DNA of 64,000 nucleotides from Beijerinckiaceae bacterium. Lineage in GTDB: Bacteria > Pseudomonadota > Alphaproteobacteria > Rhizobiales > Beijerinckiaceae. The notes under the pieces were generated by a model. That model saw only the letters and a list, made by a program, of their open reading frames with translations. It searched no databases and was not told the origin of the DNA. This document shows, one piece after another, positions 16,912 to 26,854 of this stretch (the stretch's first letter is position 1; the number at the start of each line of letters is the position of its first letter). Location of the stretch: the NCBI GenBank assembly GCA_019745195.1, contig JAIETL010000009.1:1-64000 (forward strand). The letters are read 5' to 3'. The position numbers and the translations under genes were made by a program.

Positions 16912-17221
16912 GACCTACAAAAGCGAGGCGCTGGCGGCCGTTCACGAGCTGATGGAAGGCTTCCATCAGAGCGGCGCGATCGACAAGCAGACGATGCGCG
17001 AGTTCGACGAGGCCTGCCTGACGCCAGTCAATCCTCTCGCTCCGGCGGAAATCCGCGCGATCCGCGAGCGCGAGCAGCTGTCCCAGCCGGTCTTCGCCCG
17101 GTATCTCAACGTCAGCAAGAACCTGATCTCGGACTGGGAGCGCGGCGTCAAGAAGCCGGGCGGGCCGGCGTTGCGGCTGTTGACTGTCGTGCAGCGGAAA
17201 GGGCTGCAGGCCATCGCCTGA
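16904..17221 (+). CDS. XRE-family antitoxin (HigA/NadS-like)
   Basis: A 105-residue protein with a C-terminal Cro/CI helix-turn-helix: IRAIREREQLSQPVFARYL then NVSKNLISDWERG. The N-terminal half is helical and probably wraps the toxin. GGAGG lies 9 bases before the ATG inside the toxin gene. It most likely neutralises the upstream toxin and represses the shared promoter through the palindrome at 16491-16509. Confidence 0.84.
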   Translation: MAETYKSEALAAVHELMEGFHQSGAIDKQTMREFDEACLTPVNPLAPAEIRAIREREQLSQPVFARYLNVSKNLISDWERGVKKPGGPALRLLTVVQRKGLQAIA

Positions 17222-17254
17222 CGAAGCCATTCGTCGCCGTCATTGCGGGTGGCT

Positions 17255-18331
<1,077 letters not shown>

Positions 18332-18338
18332 AGACGCG

Positions 18339-19187
18339 CTACTTTTCGGTTTCGACCAGGCCCTTCACGAAGAGCCTCTGCATGGCGATGACGACGAGGA
18401 CGGGCGGCAGCATCGCCAGCATGGCGGTCGCCATGGCGAGCTGCCATTCGGTGAGGGCGTCCGAGGTGACGATCATCTTCTTGATGCCGATGACGATGGT
18501 CTGCATCGAGTCGCGCGTGGTCACCAGCAGCGGCCAGAGATACTGATTCCAGCCATAGATGAACTGGATCACGAACAGGGCCGCGATCGTCGTCATCGAG
18601 AGGGGGATGACCGTATCCTTGAAGAACTTGAACGGGCCGGCGCCGTCGATCTTGGAGGCTTCCAGCAGCTCGTCTGGGATCGTCATGAAGAACTGGCGGA
18701 ACAGCAGCGTGCCGGTGGCGGATGCGATCAGCGGCACGGCCAACCCCTGATAGGTGTCGAGCATGCGCAGGTCGGAGACGACCTTGAAGGTCGGGAAAAT
18801 GCGCACCTCGACGGGGAGCATCAGCGTCAGGAAGATGATCCAGAACGCCGCCATGCGGAACGGGAAGCGGTAATAGACGATCGCATAGGCCGAGAGCACG
18901 GAGATGAAGATCTTCCCCACCGCGATCGCCATCGCCATGATGAAGGAGTTCAGCATCATACCGGCGACCGGCTCGCGCGTCGTCCCCGAGGTTCCGACGA
19001 AGAGGATCCTGTAATAATTGTCGAAGAAATGCGGGCCCGGCCAGAGCGGCAACTGGCCGTTGATGATGGTCGGGTTGTCCCAGGTCGAGGCGACGAAGGT
19101 CAGCCAGACCGGGAAGGCGACAATCAGCACGCCGATCGACAGGATGACATAGGCGATGGCGTCGCCCAGGCGGCGGTCCTCGACCAT
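18339..19187 (-). CDS. ugpE: sn-glycerol-3-phosphate ABC transporter permease UgpE
   Basis: A 282-residue inner-membrane permease. Six spans are recognisable, starting with [20 protein letters not shown], and the EAA loop lies in [20 protein letters not shown]. The periplasmic segment [20 protein letters not shown] is characteristic of UgpE. It shares one base with the end of ugpA (TGATG), indicating translational coupling, and lies 7 bases before ugpC. Confidence 0.92.
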   Translation of the reverse strand: MVEDRRLGDAIAYVILSIGVLIVAFPVWLTFVASTWDNPTIINGQLPLWPGPHFFDNYYRILFVGTSGTTREPVAGMMLNSFIMAMAIAVGKIFISVLSAYAIVYYRFPFRMAAFWIIFLTLMLPVEVRIFPTFKVVSDLRMLDTYQGLAVPLIASATGTLLFRQFFMTIPDELLEASKIDGAGPFKFFKDTVIPLSMTTIAALFVIQFIYGWNQYLWPLLVTTRDSMQTIVIGIKKMIVTSDALTEWQLAMATAMLAMLPPVLVVIAMQRLFVKGLVETEK

Positions 19188-20068
19188 CAGTAGTTCACCC
19201 TGCGCTCGATGAAGCGGAACTGGATCGCCGTCATGCCGATGACCATGATCAGCAGGACCACCGACTGCGCCGCCGAGCCGCCCAGATTGGAGCCGCCCTT
19301 GCCGTCGGAATAGACCTTGTAGACCAGCGTTTCGGTATGCCCAGAGGGGCCGCCGCCGGTGACGGTGTCGATGATGCCGAAGGTGTCGAAGAAGACGTAG
19401 ACGATGTTGACGACGAGCAGGAAGAAGGTCGTCGGCGAAAGCAGCGGGAAGACGATGGTCCAGAAGCGCCGCCAGGGCCGCGCACCGTCGATCACGGCGG
19501 CCTCGATCACGCTCTTGGGGATCGACTGCAGGCCTGCGAGGAAGAACAGGAAGTTGTAGCTGATCTGCTTCCAGGTCGCCGCCAGGATGACCAGCGTCAT
19601 CGCGTCGTTGCCGTTGAGGCGCGGGTTCCAGGCGATACCGAGCCTGCCGAGGCCGCGCGCCAGCATGCCCAGCGACGGGTCGAACATGAAGATCCAGAGC
19701 ACGCCGGCGATTGCCGGAGCGACCGCATAGGGCCAGATCAGCAGGGTCTTGTAGACCTCGGCGCCCCTGATCTGCCGGTCGGCCATCACCGCGAAGAGCA
19801 GCGCGATCGAGAGCGAGAGCACGCAGACGAAGGTCGAGAAAATCGCGGTGTTCCAGAACGCCTTGAGATAGCCGGGGTCGGTAAACAGGAGCTGGTAGTT
19901 CTCGAACCAGACGAATTCGGTCGAGGTGCCGAAAGCGTCCTGCAGAAGAAAGCTCTGCCAGACCGCCTGGCTCGCCGGCCAGTAGAAGAACACGACCGTG
20001 ATGGCGAGCTGCGGCAGGAGCAGCAGCAGCGGGATGGTGAGGCCCTTGAAGGAGGCGTTCTTCTGCAT
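19187..20068 (-). CDS. ugpA: sn-glycerol-3-phosphate ABC transporter permease UgpA
   Basis: A 293-residue permease partnering UgpE. The first span is [20 protein letters not shown]; the segment [20 protein letters not shown] and the EAA loop [20 protein letters not shown] match UgpA. It is separated from ugpB by 164 bases that hold a large inverted repeat, which probably adjusts the ratio of binding protein to permease. Confidence 0.92.
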   Translation of the reverse strand: MQKNASFKGLTIPLLLLLPQLAITVVFFYWPASQAVWQSFLLQDAFGTSTEFVWFENYQLLFTDPGYLKAFWNTAIFSTFVCVLSLSIALLFAVMADRQIRGAEVYKTLLIWPYAVAPAIAGVLWIFMFDPSLGMLARGLGRLGIAWNPRLNGNDAMTLVILAATWKQISYNFLFFLAGLQSIPKSVIEAAVIDGARPWRRFWTIVFPLLSPTTFFLLVVNIVYVFFDTFGIIDTVTGGGPSGHTETLVYKVYSDGKGGSNLGGSAAQSVVLLIMVIGMTAIQFRFIERRVNY

Positions 20069-20091
20069 CGTCTCGTCACGTCACGTCAAAA

Positions 20092-20225
20092 TGTCATTCC
20101 GGGGCTTCGCGCCAGCGAAGAACCCGGAACCCACGACCGGGTGAGAGGTGTCAACGGGGCTGCCCGAAGGGCCCACCCCGTCGTGGGTTCCGGGTTCGGC
20201 CCTTTCGGGCCGCCCCGGAATGACA
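20092..20225. repeat. Intergenic inverted repeat between ugpB and ugpA, family E
   Basis: Outer arms TGTCATTCCGGGGC (20092-20105) and its reverse complement (20212-20225); inner arms AACCCGGAACCCACGAC (20121-20137) and GTCGTGGGTTCCGGGTT (20180-20196), both perfect. Each side has its own hairpin: CTTCGC-gcca-GCGAAG on the left and CGGCCC-tttc-GGGCCG on the right. Confidence 0.88.
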
Positions 20226-20232
20226 GACGAGG

Positions 20233-21561
20233 TCAGCGCGACGCCGTCCGCTCGAACTGGCGCAGCATGGTGTTGCCGCGCTCGGCGGCCGCATCAAGCG
20301 CCGCCTTGGCCGTCTTCTGGCCGTTCAGCGCCGCCTCGAGCTCTTCAGACCAGACATCGCGGATCTGGACCAGACCGCCATAGCGCAGGCCGCGCGAGTT
20401 CTCGGTCGGCTCCTTGTTGTTGAGCTGGAGCAGCGGCGTCTCCAGGAACGGCTTGTCCTTGTAGAAGCCCGACGCCTTGACCTTCTCGTAAGCCGCTTTG
20501 GTGATCGGCAGATAGCCCGACTCGGTGTGCAGCTTCACCTGCCGATCGACGTCCGAGAGGAAGGAGAAGAACTTCGCGACGCCCTTGTACTCGGCCGCCG
20601 ACTTGCCGCCCATGACCCAGAGCGACGCGCCGCCGATGATCGAGTTCTGCGGGGCCCCGGCGGCGTCGGGATAATACGGCATCGGGGCGTTGGCCCAGTC
20701 GAACTTGGCGTTGGCGCGGACATTGCCGAAGAAGGCCGACGAGGTCAGGAAGATCGGGCATTCGCCGGAGGTGAAGCGGCCCTCGCCGGTGTTGGTGCGG
20801 CCCGAATAGCTGTAGACGCCTTCCTTCTGCAGATCGACCAGATTGGCCCAGTGCTTCTGGAAGACCGGGCTCTGGTTGAAGTTCAGAACCGCGTCGAAGC
20901 CCTCCATGCCGTTGACCTTCGTAGACAGCGGCACGTTATGCCAGGCGCCGAGCTGCTCGATGTTCGCCCAGGTCGCCCAGGCGTTCGAGAAGCCGCATTT
21001 GTCGAAGCCGGCGGCCTTGAGCTTCTTGGCGGCGTCGAACACCTCCGGCCAGGTCTTTGGCGGAGCGTCGGCGTTGAGGCCAGCCTTCTTGAAGGCGTCC
21101 TTGTTGTACCACATCACCATGGAGGAGGAGTTGAACGGCATCGAGAGCATGTCGCCCTTGGCCGTCGAGTAATAGCCGGTGATCGCGGGCAGATAGGACT
21201 TCGGATCGAACGTTTCGCCGGCTTCCTTCATCATCTCATGGACCGGCTTCACCGCGCCCCTGGCCGACATCATGGTGCCGGTGCCGACCTCGAAGACCTG
21301 CAGGATGTGCGGGGCGGCGTTGGCGCGGAAGGCGGCGATGCCGGCGTTCAGCGTATCGGGATAGGAGCCCTTATAGGCCGGAACGACCTTGTAGTCCTTC
21401 TGCGAGGCGTTGAACTCCTCCGACAGGCGCACGACGACGTCGTTGTTGGCGCCGGTCAGCGCGTGCCACCACTGGATCTCCGTCTGCGCCAGAGCGGGCG
21501 TCGCGCCGGCGAGCGCGAAAGCGGCGACCGACATCAGGATACGGGACTTCACTGTCATCAT
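20233..21561 (-). CDS. ugpB: sn-glycerol-3-phosphate-binding protein UgpB
   Basis: A 442-residue periplasmic binding protein with a signal peptide (MSVAAFALAGATPALAQ). UgpB hallmarks are IQWWHALTGANNDVV, ILQVFEVGTGTMMSA and MPFNSSSMVMWYNKDAFKKAG. It imports glycerol-3-phosphate and glycerophosphodiesters as phosphorus source. Two adjacent ATG codons (21561, 21558) could start translation; the second has the better distance from GGGAG. It leads ugpBAEC and is preceded by a PHO-box-like triple repeat. Confidence 0.93.
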   Translation of the reverse strand: MMTVKSRILMSVAAFALAGATPALAQTEIQWWHALTGANNDVVVRLSEEFNASQKDYKVVPAYKGSYPDTLNAGIAAFRANAAPHILQVFEVGTGTMMSARGAVKPVHEMMKEAGETFDPKSYLPAITGYYSTAKGDMLSMPFNSSSMVMWYNKDAFKKAGLNADAPPKTWPEVFDAAKKLKAAGFDKCGFSNAWATWANIEQLGAWHNVPLSTKVNGMEGFDAVLNFNQSPVFQKHWANLVDLQKEGVYSYSGRTNTGEGRFTSGECPIFLTSSAFFGNVRANAKFDWANAPMPYYPDAAGAPQNSIIGGASLWVMGGKSAAEYKGVAKFFSFLSDVDRQVKLHTESGYLPITKAAYEKVKASGFYKDKPFLETPLLQLNNKEPTENSRGLRYGGLVQIRDVWSEELEAALNGQKTAKAALDAAAERGNTMLRQFERTASR

Positions 21562-21634
21562 TCTCTCCCTTTTCGCCCGGGCGAGAGGCCCCGGCGCGTG
21601 TTGTTCTTGGTGCGCAAGCTAGCATGAAGGCGCG

Positions 21635-21662
21635 GCGACAGTTCAATGACAATTCGATGACG
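21635..21662 (-). promoter_or_regulatory. PHO-box-like triple direct repeat upstream of ugpB
   Basis: Read on the minus strand, GTCAT, TGTCAT and TGTCG recur with exact 11-base spacing over 28 bases, 74 bases upstream of ugpB. PhoB binds direct repeats of CTGTCAT-like units spaced 11 bases. With ugp being a classic Pho-regulon operon, this is a good candidate site. Confidence 0.6.
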
Positions 21663-21757
21663 CTCTGTGAAGGCCCGATATGCGCCATGCGGCGCTTGCG
21701 GATTTGCGCGGAAGCGGCTGTTCTCGCGCACCTTGCCATTTCCGACGGATCACGCCG

Positions 21758-22936
21758 ATGAAGCCGCTTTCGCTGACGCCGCAGACCACGCTGCCCCATG
21801 ACGTCGCCGGCGCCGCGCTGCTCGGGCGCGTCTGGCGTCCCGATGTCGCAGGGCCTGCCGTGGTGACGCTGCGCGACGGAAACGTGATCGACATCAGCGC
21901 GGCCTTCGCCACCTCGCGCGACCTCTGCGAGAGCGCCGATCCGGCCGCCGCGCTGCGTTTGGCCGGTGGCGAAACCATCGGCACGCTGGCCGATATCCTC
22001 GCCAACACGCCTGTGGACAAGCGCGACGCCGGCAAAGCATGGCTGCTCTCGCCGCTCGACCTGCAGGCTGTGAAGGCGGCGGGCGTCACCTTCGCGATCT
22101 CGATGCTGGAGCGGGTGATCGAGGAGAAGGCGCGCGGCAATCCGGCTGCGGCCGCCACGATCCGGACAGAGATCGGCAAGCTGATCGGCGACGACCTGTC
22201 GAGACTCAAGCCCGGCTCGCCGGAAGCCATGCATCTCAAGCAGGTGCTGATCGCGCAGGGGGCCTGGAGCCAGTATCTCGAGGTCGGCATCGGGCCGGAC
22301 GCCGAGATCTTCACCAAGGCGCCGCCGATGGCCTCGGTCGGAACCGGCTTCGACGCCGGTCTGCACCCGGCCTCGACCTGGAACAACCCGGAGCCCGAGG
22401 TGGTGCTGATCGTCGCCTCGGACGGGCGGGTCGTCGGCGCGACGCTGGGCAACGACGTCAACCTGCGCGATGTCGAGGGCCGCTCGGCGCTGCTGCTCGG
22501 CAAGGCCAAGGACAACAACGCGGCTGCCGCGGTCGGCCCGTTCATCCGGCTGTTCGACGACGGCTTCACGCTCGACCATGTCCGCAACACCACCGTGACG
22601 CTGACCGTCGCCGGCGAGGACGGTTTTACGCTGGAAGGCGCGTCCTCGATCGCAAAAATCAGCCGCGACCCGGCCGATCTGGCCGCGCAGATGATCGGCC
22701 CGCACCACCAGTACCCCGACGGGGCGGCGCTCTATCTCGGCACCATGTTCGCGCCGATCAAGGATCGGGATACGCCGGGCGGCGGGTTCACCCATAAATA
22801 TGGCGACGTCGTCACCATCGCCGCGCCGGAACTCGGCGCGCTGGTCAACCGGATGCGGCGCACCGACGAATGCGAGCCCTGGACGTTCGGGACCTCGCAT
22901 CTGATGCGCAATCTGGCGAAGCGCGGACTGCTGTGA
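21758..22936 (+). CDS. Fumarylacetoacetate hydrolase (FAH) family protein, sugar-acid dehydratase-like
   Basis: A 392-residue FAH-fold protein. The fold's metal site falls in NNPEPEVVLIV (Glu pair) and GNDVNLRDVEG (Asp). The length and the segment TGFDAGLHPASTWNNPEPE resemble the approximately 390-residue FAH-family 2-keto-3-deoxy sugar-acid dehydratases such as Caulobacter XylX, rather than the 280-residue hydrolases; this is family-level recollection, not an alignment. ATG 21758 was chosen over an upstream frame extension to 21680. Its stop overlaps the GTG of the kinase gene (GTGA), so FAH protein, PfkB kinase and proline-racemase-like enzyme are coupled. Confidence 0.72.
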   Translation: MKPLSLTPQTTLPHDVAGAALLGRVWRPDVAGPAVVTLRDGNVIDISAAFATSRDLCESADPAAALRLAGGETIGTLADILANTPVDKRDAGKAWLLSPLDLQAVKAAGVTFAISMLERVIEEKARGNPAAAATIRTEIGKLIGDDLSRLKPGSPEAMHLKQVLIAQGAWSQYLEVGIGPDAEIFTKAPPMASVGTGFDAGLHPASTWNNPEPEVVLIVASDGRVVGATLGNDVNLRDVEGRSALLLGKAKDNNAAAAVGPFIRLFDDGFTLDHVRNTTVTLTVAGEDGFTLEGASSIAKISRDPADLAAQMIGPHHQYPDGAALYLGTMFAPIKDRDTPGGGFTHKYGDVVTIAAPELGALVNRMRRTDECEPWTFGTSHLMRNLAKRGLL

Positions 22937-23874
22937 GCCAGGCTACGATCCTCGTCACCGGCGAGGCGATCGGCGATTTCATCCCGCGCGACGGGGACGG
23001 CCGGCATTACGAGGCGGTGCTCGGCGGCTCGGGCTTCAACGCCGCGCTGGCGCTGGCGCGCTTCGGGGCGGATGTCAGCTATGCGGGCCCGCTCTCGACC
23101 GACGCGCTGGGCCGCCGCTTCCGGGCGTCGCTGGCGCAAGAGGGAATCGGGGTCGATCTGATCCGCGACAGCGCACTCCCGAGCGCGGTCGCGATCGTCT
23201 CGCCGCTCGCGGCCGATGGCGTGCCGGAGTTTGGGCTGCATCTAGAGGGCACGGCCCATGCCGAGCCGGAGGGGACGCCGCGCTCGCTTCCGGCAGGCGT
23301 GATCCATCTCCACGCCGCGTCATTCGGCGCGACGGCAGGGCCATCGGGCGAGGCGACGCTGATCCTGATGCGGGATGCGAAGGCGAAGGGCGCGAGCATC
23401 AGCTACGACGTCAATATCCGCCCCAGCGCCCTGCCGGCCCGCGAAGAAGCACTCGGCCTGATCGAGGCGCGGATCGCGCTCAGCGACATCGTCAAGGCGA
23501 GCCTCGACGATGTCGGCTGGATGTATCCGGGCGAGGAGCCGGAGGTCGCCGTGCGGCGCTGGCGGCGGCTTGGCGCGAGGCTCGCGCTGGTGACGCGCGG
23601 CCGGGACGGCGCGAGCGTCCATGGCGACGGGGAGATGGTGAGTGCGCCCGCGCCGGGTGTGACGGTCAGCGATACGGTCGGCGCCGGCGACTGCTTCATC
23701 GGCGGGTTTCTGGCCGTGCTGGGGGCGCGCGGACGGCTGGGCCCGGGCCTCGGCATGGCGGCGAAGGACGACATCGCGGCGGCGCTCGCCTTCGCCTGCG
23801 CGGTCGCGGCCGATAGCTGCACGCGGCCCGGATGCGATCCGCCGCGCCGCTATGCCGGAGACGAACCGCGATGA
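22933..23874 (+). CDS. PfkB family carbohydrate kinase
   Basis: A 313-residue ribokinase/PfkB-fold kinase. The N-terminal glycine motif is LGGSGFNAALALARFG (residues about 35-50) and the C-terminal active-site signature is SDTVGAGDCFIGGFLAVLG, containing the catalytic Asp in GAGD. The family phosphorylates sugars or keto-sugar acids such as fructose, ribose or 2-keto-3-deoxygluconate. The GTG start overlaps the FAH stop, and its stop overlaps the next start as ATGA. A neighbour acting on keto-deoxy sugar acids would fit a KDG-kinase-like role, but this is inference. Confidence 0.82.
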   Translation: MSQATILVTGEAIGDFIPRDGDGRHYEAVLGGSGFNAALALARFGADVSYAGPLSTDALGRRFRASLAQEGIGVDLIRDSALPSAVAIVSPLAADGVPEFGLHLEGTAHAEPEGTPRSLPAGVIHLHAASFGATAGPSGEATLILMRDAKAKGASISYDVNIRPSALPAREEALGLIEARIALSDIVKASLDDVGWMYPGEEPEVAVRRWRRLGARLALVTRGRDGASVHGDGEMVSAPAPGVTVSDTVGAGDCFIGGFLAVLGARGRLGPGLGMAAKDDIAAALAFACAVAADSCTRPGCDPPRRYAGDEPR

Positions 23875-24893
23875 CCGAACTGACCTGTCTCGACTATCAC
23901 ACCTGCGGCGAGCCGGTGCGCATCGTCATCGCCGGCTATCCTGTCCTCGACGCACCAAGCATTCTTGGCAAGCGCCGGCAGGCCCGCGAGCAGCACGATC
24001 ACCTGCGCCGCGCGATGATGCTGGAGCCGCGCGGCCATGCCGGCATGTATGGCGTGATCCCGGTGGCGGCGAGCCATCCGGAGGCCGCTTTCGGGGTCCT
24101 CTTCACCCATAACGAGGGCTACTCGACCATGTGCGGCCACGCGACGATCGCGCTCGGCCGCTATGCGATCGAGCACGGGCTCGTCGCCGCTGTCGAGCCG
24201 GTGACGCGGTTTGCGATCGAGGCCCCCTGCGGCCTGGTGCGGCTCGCCTGCGCGGTTTCCGGCGGCAAGGTCGGGACCGTGACCTTCGAGAGCGTGCCGG
24301 CCTTCGTCCATGCGCGCGACCTCGTTTTGGATGTGCCGGGCCTAGGCGCGGTGACGACGGACATCGCTTATGGCGGGGCGTTCTACTGCATCCTGCCGGC
24401 GTCGCGCTTCGGGCTCGACCTGTTCGAGACGCCAGTGTCAGAGATCGTCGAGGCGGCCGGGCGGCTGACCGACGCGATTCGCGCGACGATGACGATCGCG
24501 CATCCGACCGAGCCCGATCTCGGCTTTCTGTACGGCACGATCGTCACCGACGAGGCTCAAGGGTCCGCGACGAGCTTCAACCTCTGCGTCTTCGCCGAGC
24601 GCCAGATCGACCGCTCGCCGACGGGGTCCGGTGTGACGGCGCGGATGGCGCTGGACCATGCCAAGGGTCTGATCGCGGCAGGGCAGGAAAGACTTTTCCG
24701 CAGTATCACTGGCGGGACGTTCTCCGGGCGGGTCGTCGGGCCGGCGAACTTCCCGGCGGAGGGCGCGGTGACGGTCGCGGTCGGCGGCACGAGCCATTTT
24801 TCCGGGACGAGCCATTTCGTCATCGAGCCGGACGACCCGCTGCGCCACGGCTTCGCGCTGCCCGCGCGTTTCGGCGAGATCGCGGATCGTTAA
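23871..24893 (+). CDS. Proline racemase superfamily protein, predicted trans-3-hydroxy-L-proline dehydratase
   Basis: A 340-residue member of the proline racemase family. The first catalytic position keeps Cys (STMCGHATIALGR, C88), but the second, Cys in racemases and epimerases, is Thr (DRSPTGSGV, T251). In the characterised family the Cys/Thr pair marks trans-3-hydroxy-L-proline dehydratase, as in human L3HYPDH, which yields pyrroline-2-carboxylate. The start overlaps the kinase stop (ATGA). A reductase for the product is not adjacent. Confidence 0.8.
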   Translation: MTELTCLDYHTCGEPVRIVIAGYPVLDAPSILGKRRQAREQHDHLRRAMMLEPRGHAGMYGVIPVAASHPEAAFGVLFTHNEGYSTMCGHATIALGRYAIEHGLVAAVEPVTRFAIEAPCGLVRLACAVSGGKVGTVTFESVPAFVHARDLVLDVPGLGAVTTDIAYGGAFYCILPASRFGLDLFETPVSEIVEAAGRLTDAIRATMTIAHPTEPDLGFLYGTIVTDEAQGSATSFNLCVFAERQIDRSPTGSGVTARMALDHAKGLIAAGQERLFRSITGGTFSGRVVGPANFPAEGAVTVAVGGTSHFSGTSHFVIEPDDPLRHGFALPARFGEIADR

Positions 24894-25024
24894 CCGCGCC
24901 CGGCAACCCTAATCGCAGAATGGGCTCGACGACTGCGCGAAACCGCCGCCTTTCGTCGATCGCGGAAGGCTCGGGGTAAGCATTTTCCCGCATGCTTTCC
25001 GGCGAGCGAGCGCGGAGAAGCCTG

Positions 25025-26731
25025 ATGTCGGTCGGAAACTGGGAAGCGCCCGCGACGGGATCGAGCGGCCTGTCCGCGCGCCTGTCGCGATTGCTGGGCA
25101 TGCCCGGCTTCTGGCTGACCGCCTTCCTCGTCGCCGTCATCGCGGCGCTGACCTTGAAGCTGCGCCTGCCGCTCGGCCCCAATTACTGGGACACAGCGGT
25201 CTATCTCGACGCGATCCAGCGCATCCGCCTGGGCCAGGTTCCAAGCCTCGATTTCTTCGCGCCGGTCGGCCCGCTCGGTTATTACCTTGCCGCCGGACTG
25301 CACGCGCTGTTCCCGCAGGCGCAGCCGATGCTGCTGGTGAACTGGGCGCTGCTGCCGGTGCTGCTGCCGGTCATCGCGCTCGTCGCGGCCCATGTCGACG
25401 GCCGCTCGCGCGGACAGGCGCTGGCGCTGCTGCTGCCCTTCCTGCTCTTCGCCTCGCTGCCGATCAACCTGCACAGCCTCTATCCGCAGCCGGGCTTCGA
25501 CGGGTTCGGCCATTACAACCGCCATATCGCGCTGCTGCTTTACGCGCTGGTGACGAGCCTGCTGTTCGTCCGCAGCCGCGCCCTGCTGGCCGGGCTCGTG
25601 GCGGCGCTGATGCTGGCGCTGTTTCTGACCAAGATCACCGGCGCGGTTGCCGGCGCGATGCTCGTCGGCCATGCCGTCATTGCCGGCCGGCTGAAGCTGC
25701 GCGAGGCGGTGGTCGCGGCGCTGGCCGTCATCGCGGCGCTGGCTGCGCTCGATCTTTCGACCGGGCTGGTGCAGGCCTATCTCGCCGACATCCTGACGCT
25801 GCTTTCGCTCAATACCGGCGCGCTGCTACCGCGTTTTCTCACCGTGGCGTCCGTGAAGTTCAACGTCATCGGCCCGGCGCTGCTGCTGCTCGGCGCGCTG
25901 GCGCTCGCGACATGGCGGGAGCGGCCCTCGCTTTCGGTAGCGGGTTTGCGCGCGCTTGCCGACTCGCCGCTCGGCTGGCTCGCCGCCGGCCTGCTGGCGC
26001 TGACCTTCTTCGAGACGCAGAACACCGGCTCGCTCGAGTTCATCGGGCTCTGGCCCGTGCTCATGACCGTGCTGCTGGCATGGCATGGCAGCCGCGACCG
26101 CTTGCGGCCCATCGTGCTCGTGCTGGCGCTGGCGGTCTCGCTCCCTAGCGCGCTGATCTTCGTCGAACGCAGCGCGCGGGCCGCGCTCGGCGCGCCGAGC
26201 TATGCGGCCCTGCCCGTGCCCGATCTCGGGCCGCTCGGGAGGATCAGCGTCAAGCGCGACATCGCCGAGCGGGCAGGCGCGATGCTATCGCATTACGCCG
26301 CCCATCAAAACGCCTATCGCGACCTCGTGGCGCGCGGCATGCTGCCCTCCTACATCCTCTATTCCGAGATCGACTATCAGGCGGCCTGGCTGCTCGAATT
26401 GCAGCAGGGGATCGGCGCGATCCGCGCCTGGGAGGCCTCGAGCGGCCGGCGGCTCAATGGCTTTTTCACGCTCGATTTCGTCGATGCGGTGAATCCGCTG
26501 CTCGACCGCACGCCGCCGCGCCATGTCCCGATCGGCATCGACCCCGGCCGCAGCAACCCGGCGCTCTCGGCGCAGACGCTTGCCGCGCTGGCCGAGACGG
26601 ACGCGATACTCCAGCCCAAATGCCCGCCGACCACGGCGCGCGAGGCGATCGCCTCGCATTTCGCCAAGGCGCTGGAGGGGCGCAAGCTCGTCGCGCTCTC
26701 GCCCTGCTGGGACATGCATCTGCGGGATTAA
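25025..26731 (+). CDS. Polytopic membrane protein, glycosyltransferase-C-like
   Basis: A 568-residue integral membrane protein with about ten hydrophobic spans in residues 30-400 and a soluble C-terminal region of about 170 residues. After the first span it has a periplasmic-type loop with NYWDTAVYLDAIQRIRLGQ and LDFFAPVGPLGYYLAAGLHALF, reminiscent of GT-C transferases of the ArnT/PMT class, which carry acidic residues in the first loop. No specific family is identified. GGAG lies 7-8 bases before the ATG at 25025. It is transcribed alone between two unrelated operons, and a terminator-like repeat follows. Confidence 0.6.
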   Translation: MSVGNWEAPATGSSGLSARLSRLLGMPGFWLTAFLVAVIAALTLKLRLPLGPNYWDTAVYLDAIQRIRLGQVPSLDFFAPVGPLGYYLAAGLHALFPQAQPMLLVNWALLPVLLPVIALVAAHVDGRSRGQALALLLPFLLFASLPINLHSLYPQPGFDGFGHYNRHIALLLYALVTSLLFVRSRALLAGLVAALMLALFLTKITGAVAGAMLVGHAVIAGRLKLREAVVAALAVIAALAALDLSTGLVQAYLADILTLLSLNTGALLPRFLTVASVKFNVIGPALLLLGALALATWRERPSLSVAGLRALADSPLGWLAAGLLALTFFETQNTGSLEFIGLWPVLMTVLLAWHGSRDRLRPIVLVLALAVSLPSALIFVERSARAALGAPSYAALPVPDLGPLGRISVKRDIAERAGAMLSHYAAHQNAYRDLVARGMLPSYILYSEIDYQAAWLLELQQGIGAIRAWEASSGRRLNGFFTLDFVDAVNPLLDRTPPRHVPIGIDPGRSNPALSAQTLAALAETDAILQPKCPPTTAREAIASHFAKALEGRKLVALSPCWDMHLRD

Positions 26732-26753
26732 GTTCTGGCCGTTCGAGCCCGCA

Positions 26754-26836
26754 CCGTCTTTGCGAGCGTAAGCGAAGCAATCCAGCGTCTCGCGCTACGC
26801 CCTCCTGGATTGCTTCGCTTACGCTCGCAAAGACGG
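26754..26836. repeat. Intergenic inverted repeat, family B copy 2
   Basis: Perfect 32-bp arms (26754-26785 and 26805-26836), starting CCGTCTTTGCGAGCGTAAGC, spacer 19. It lies between convergent genes and could serve as a bidirectional terminator. Confidence 0.9.
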
Positions 26837-26854
26837 CTGAAGGCGCCTTACGAA

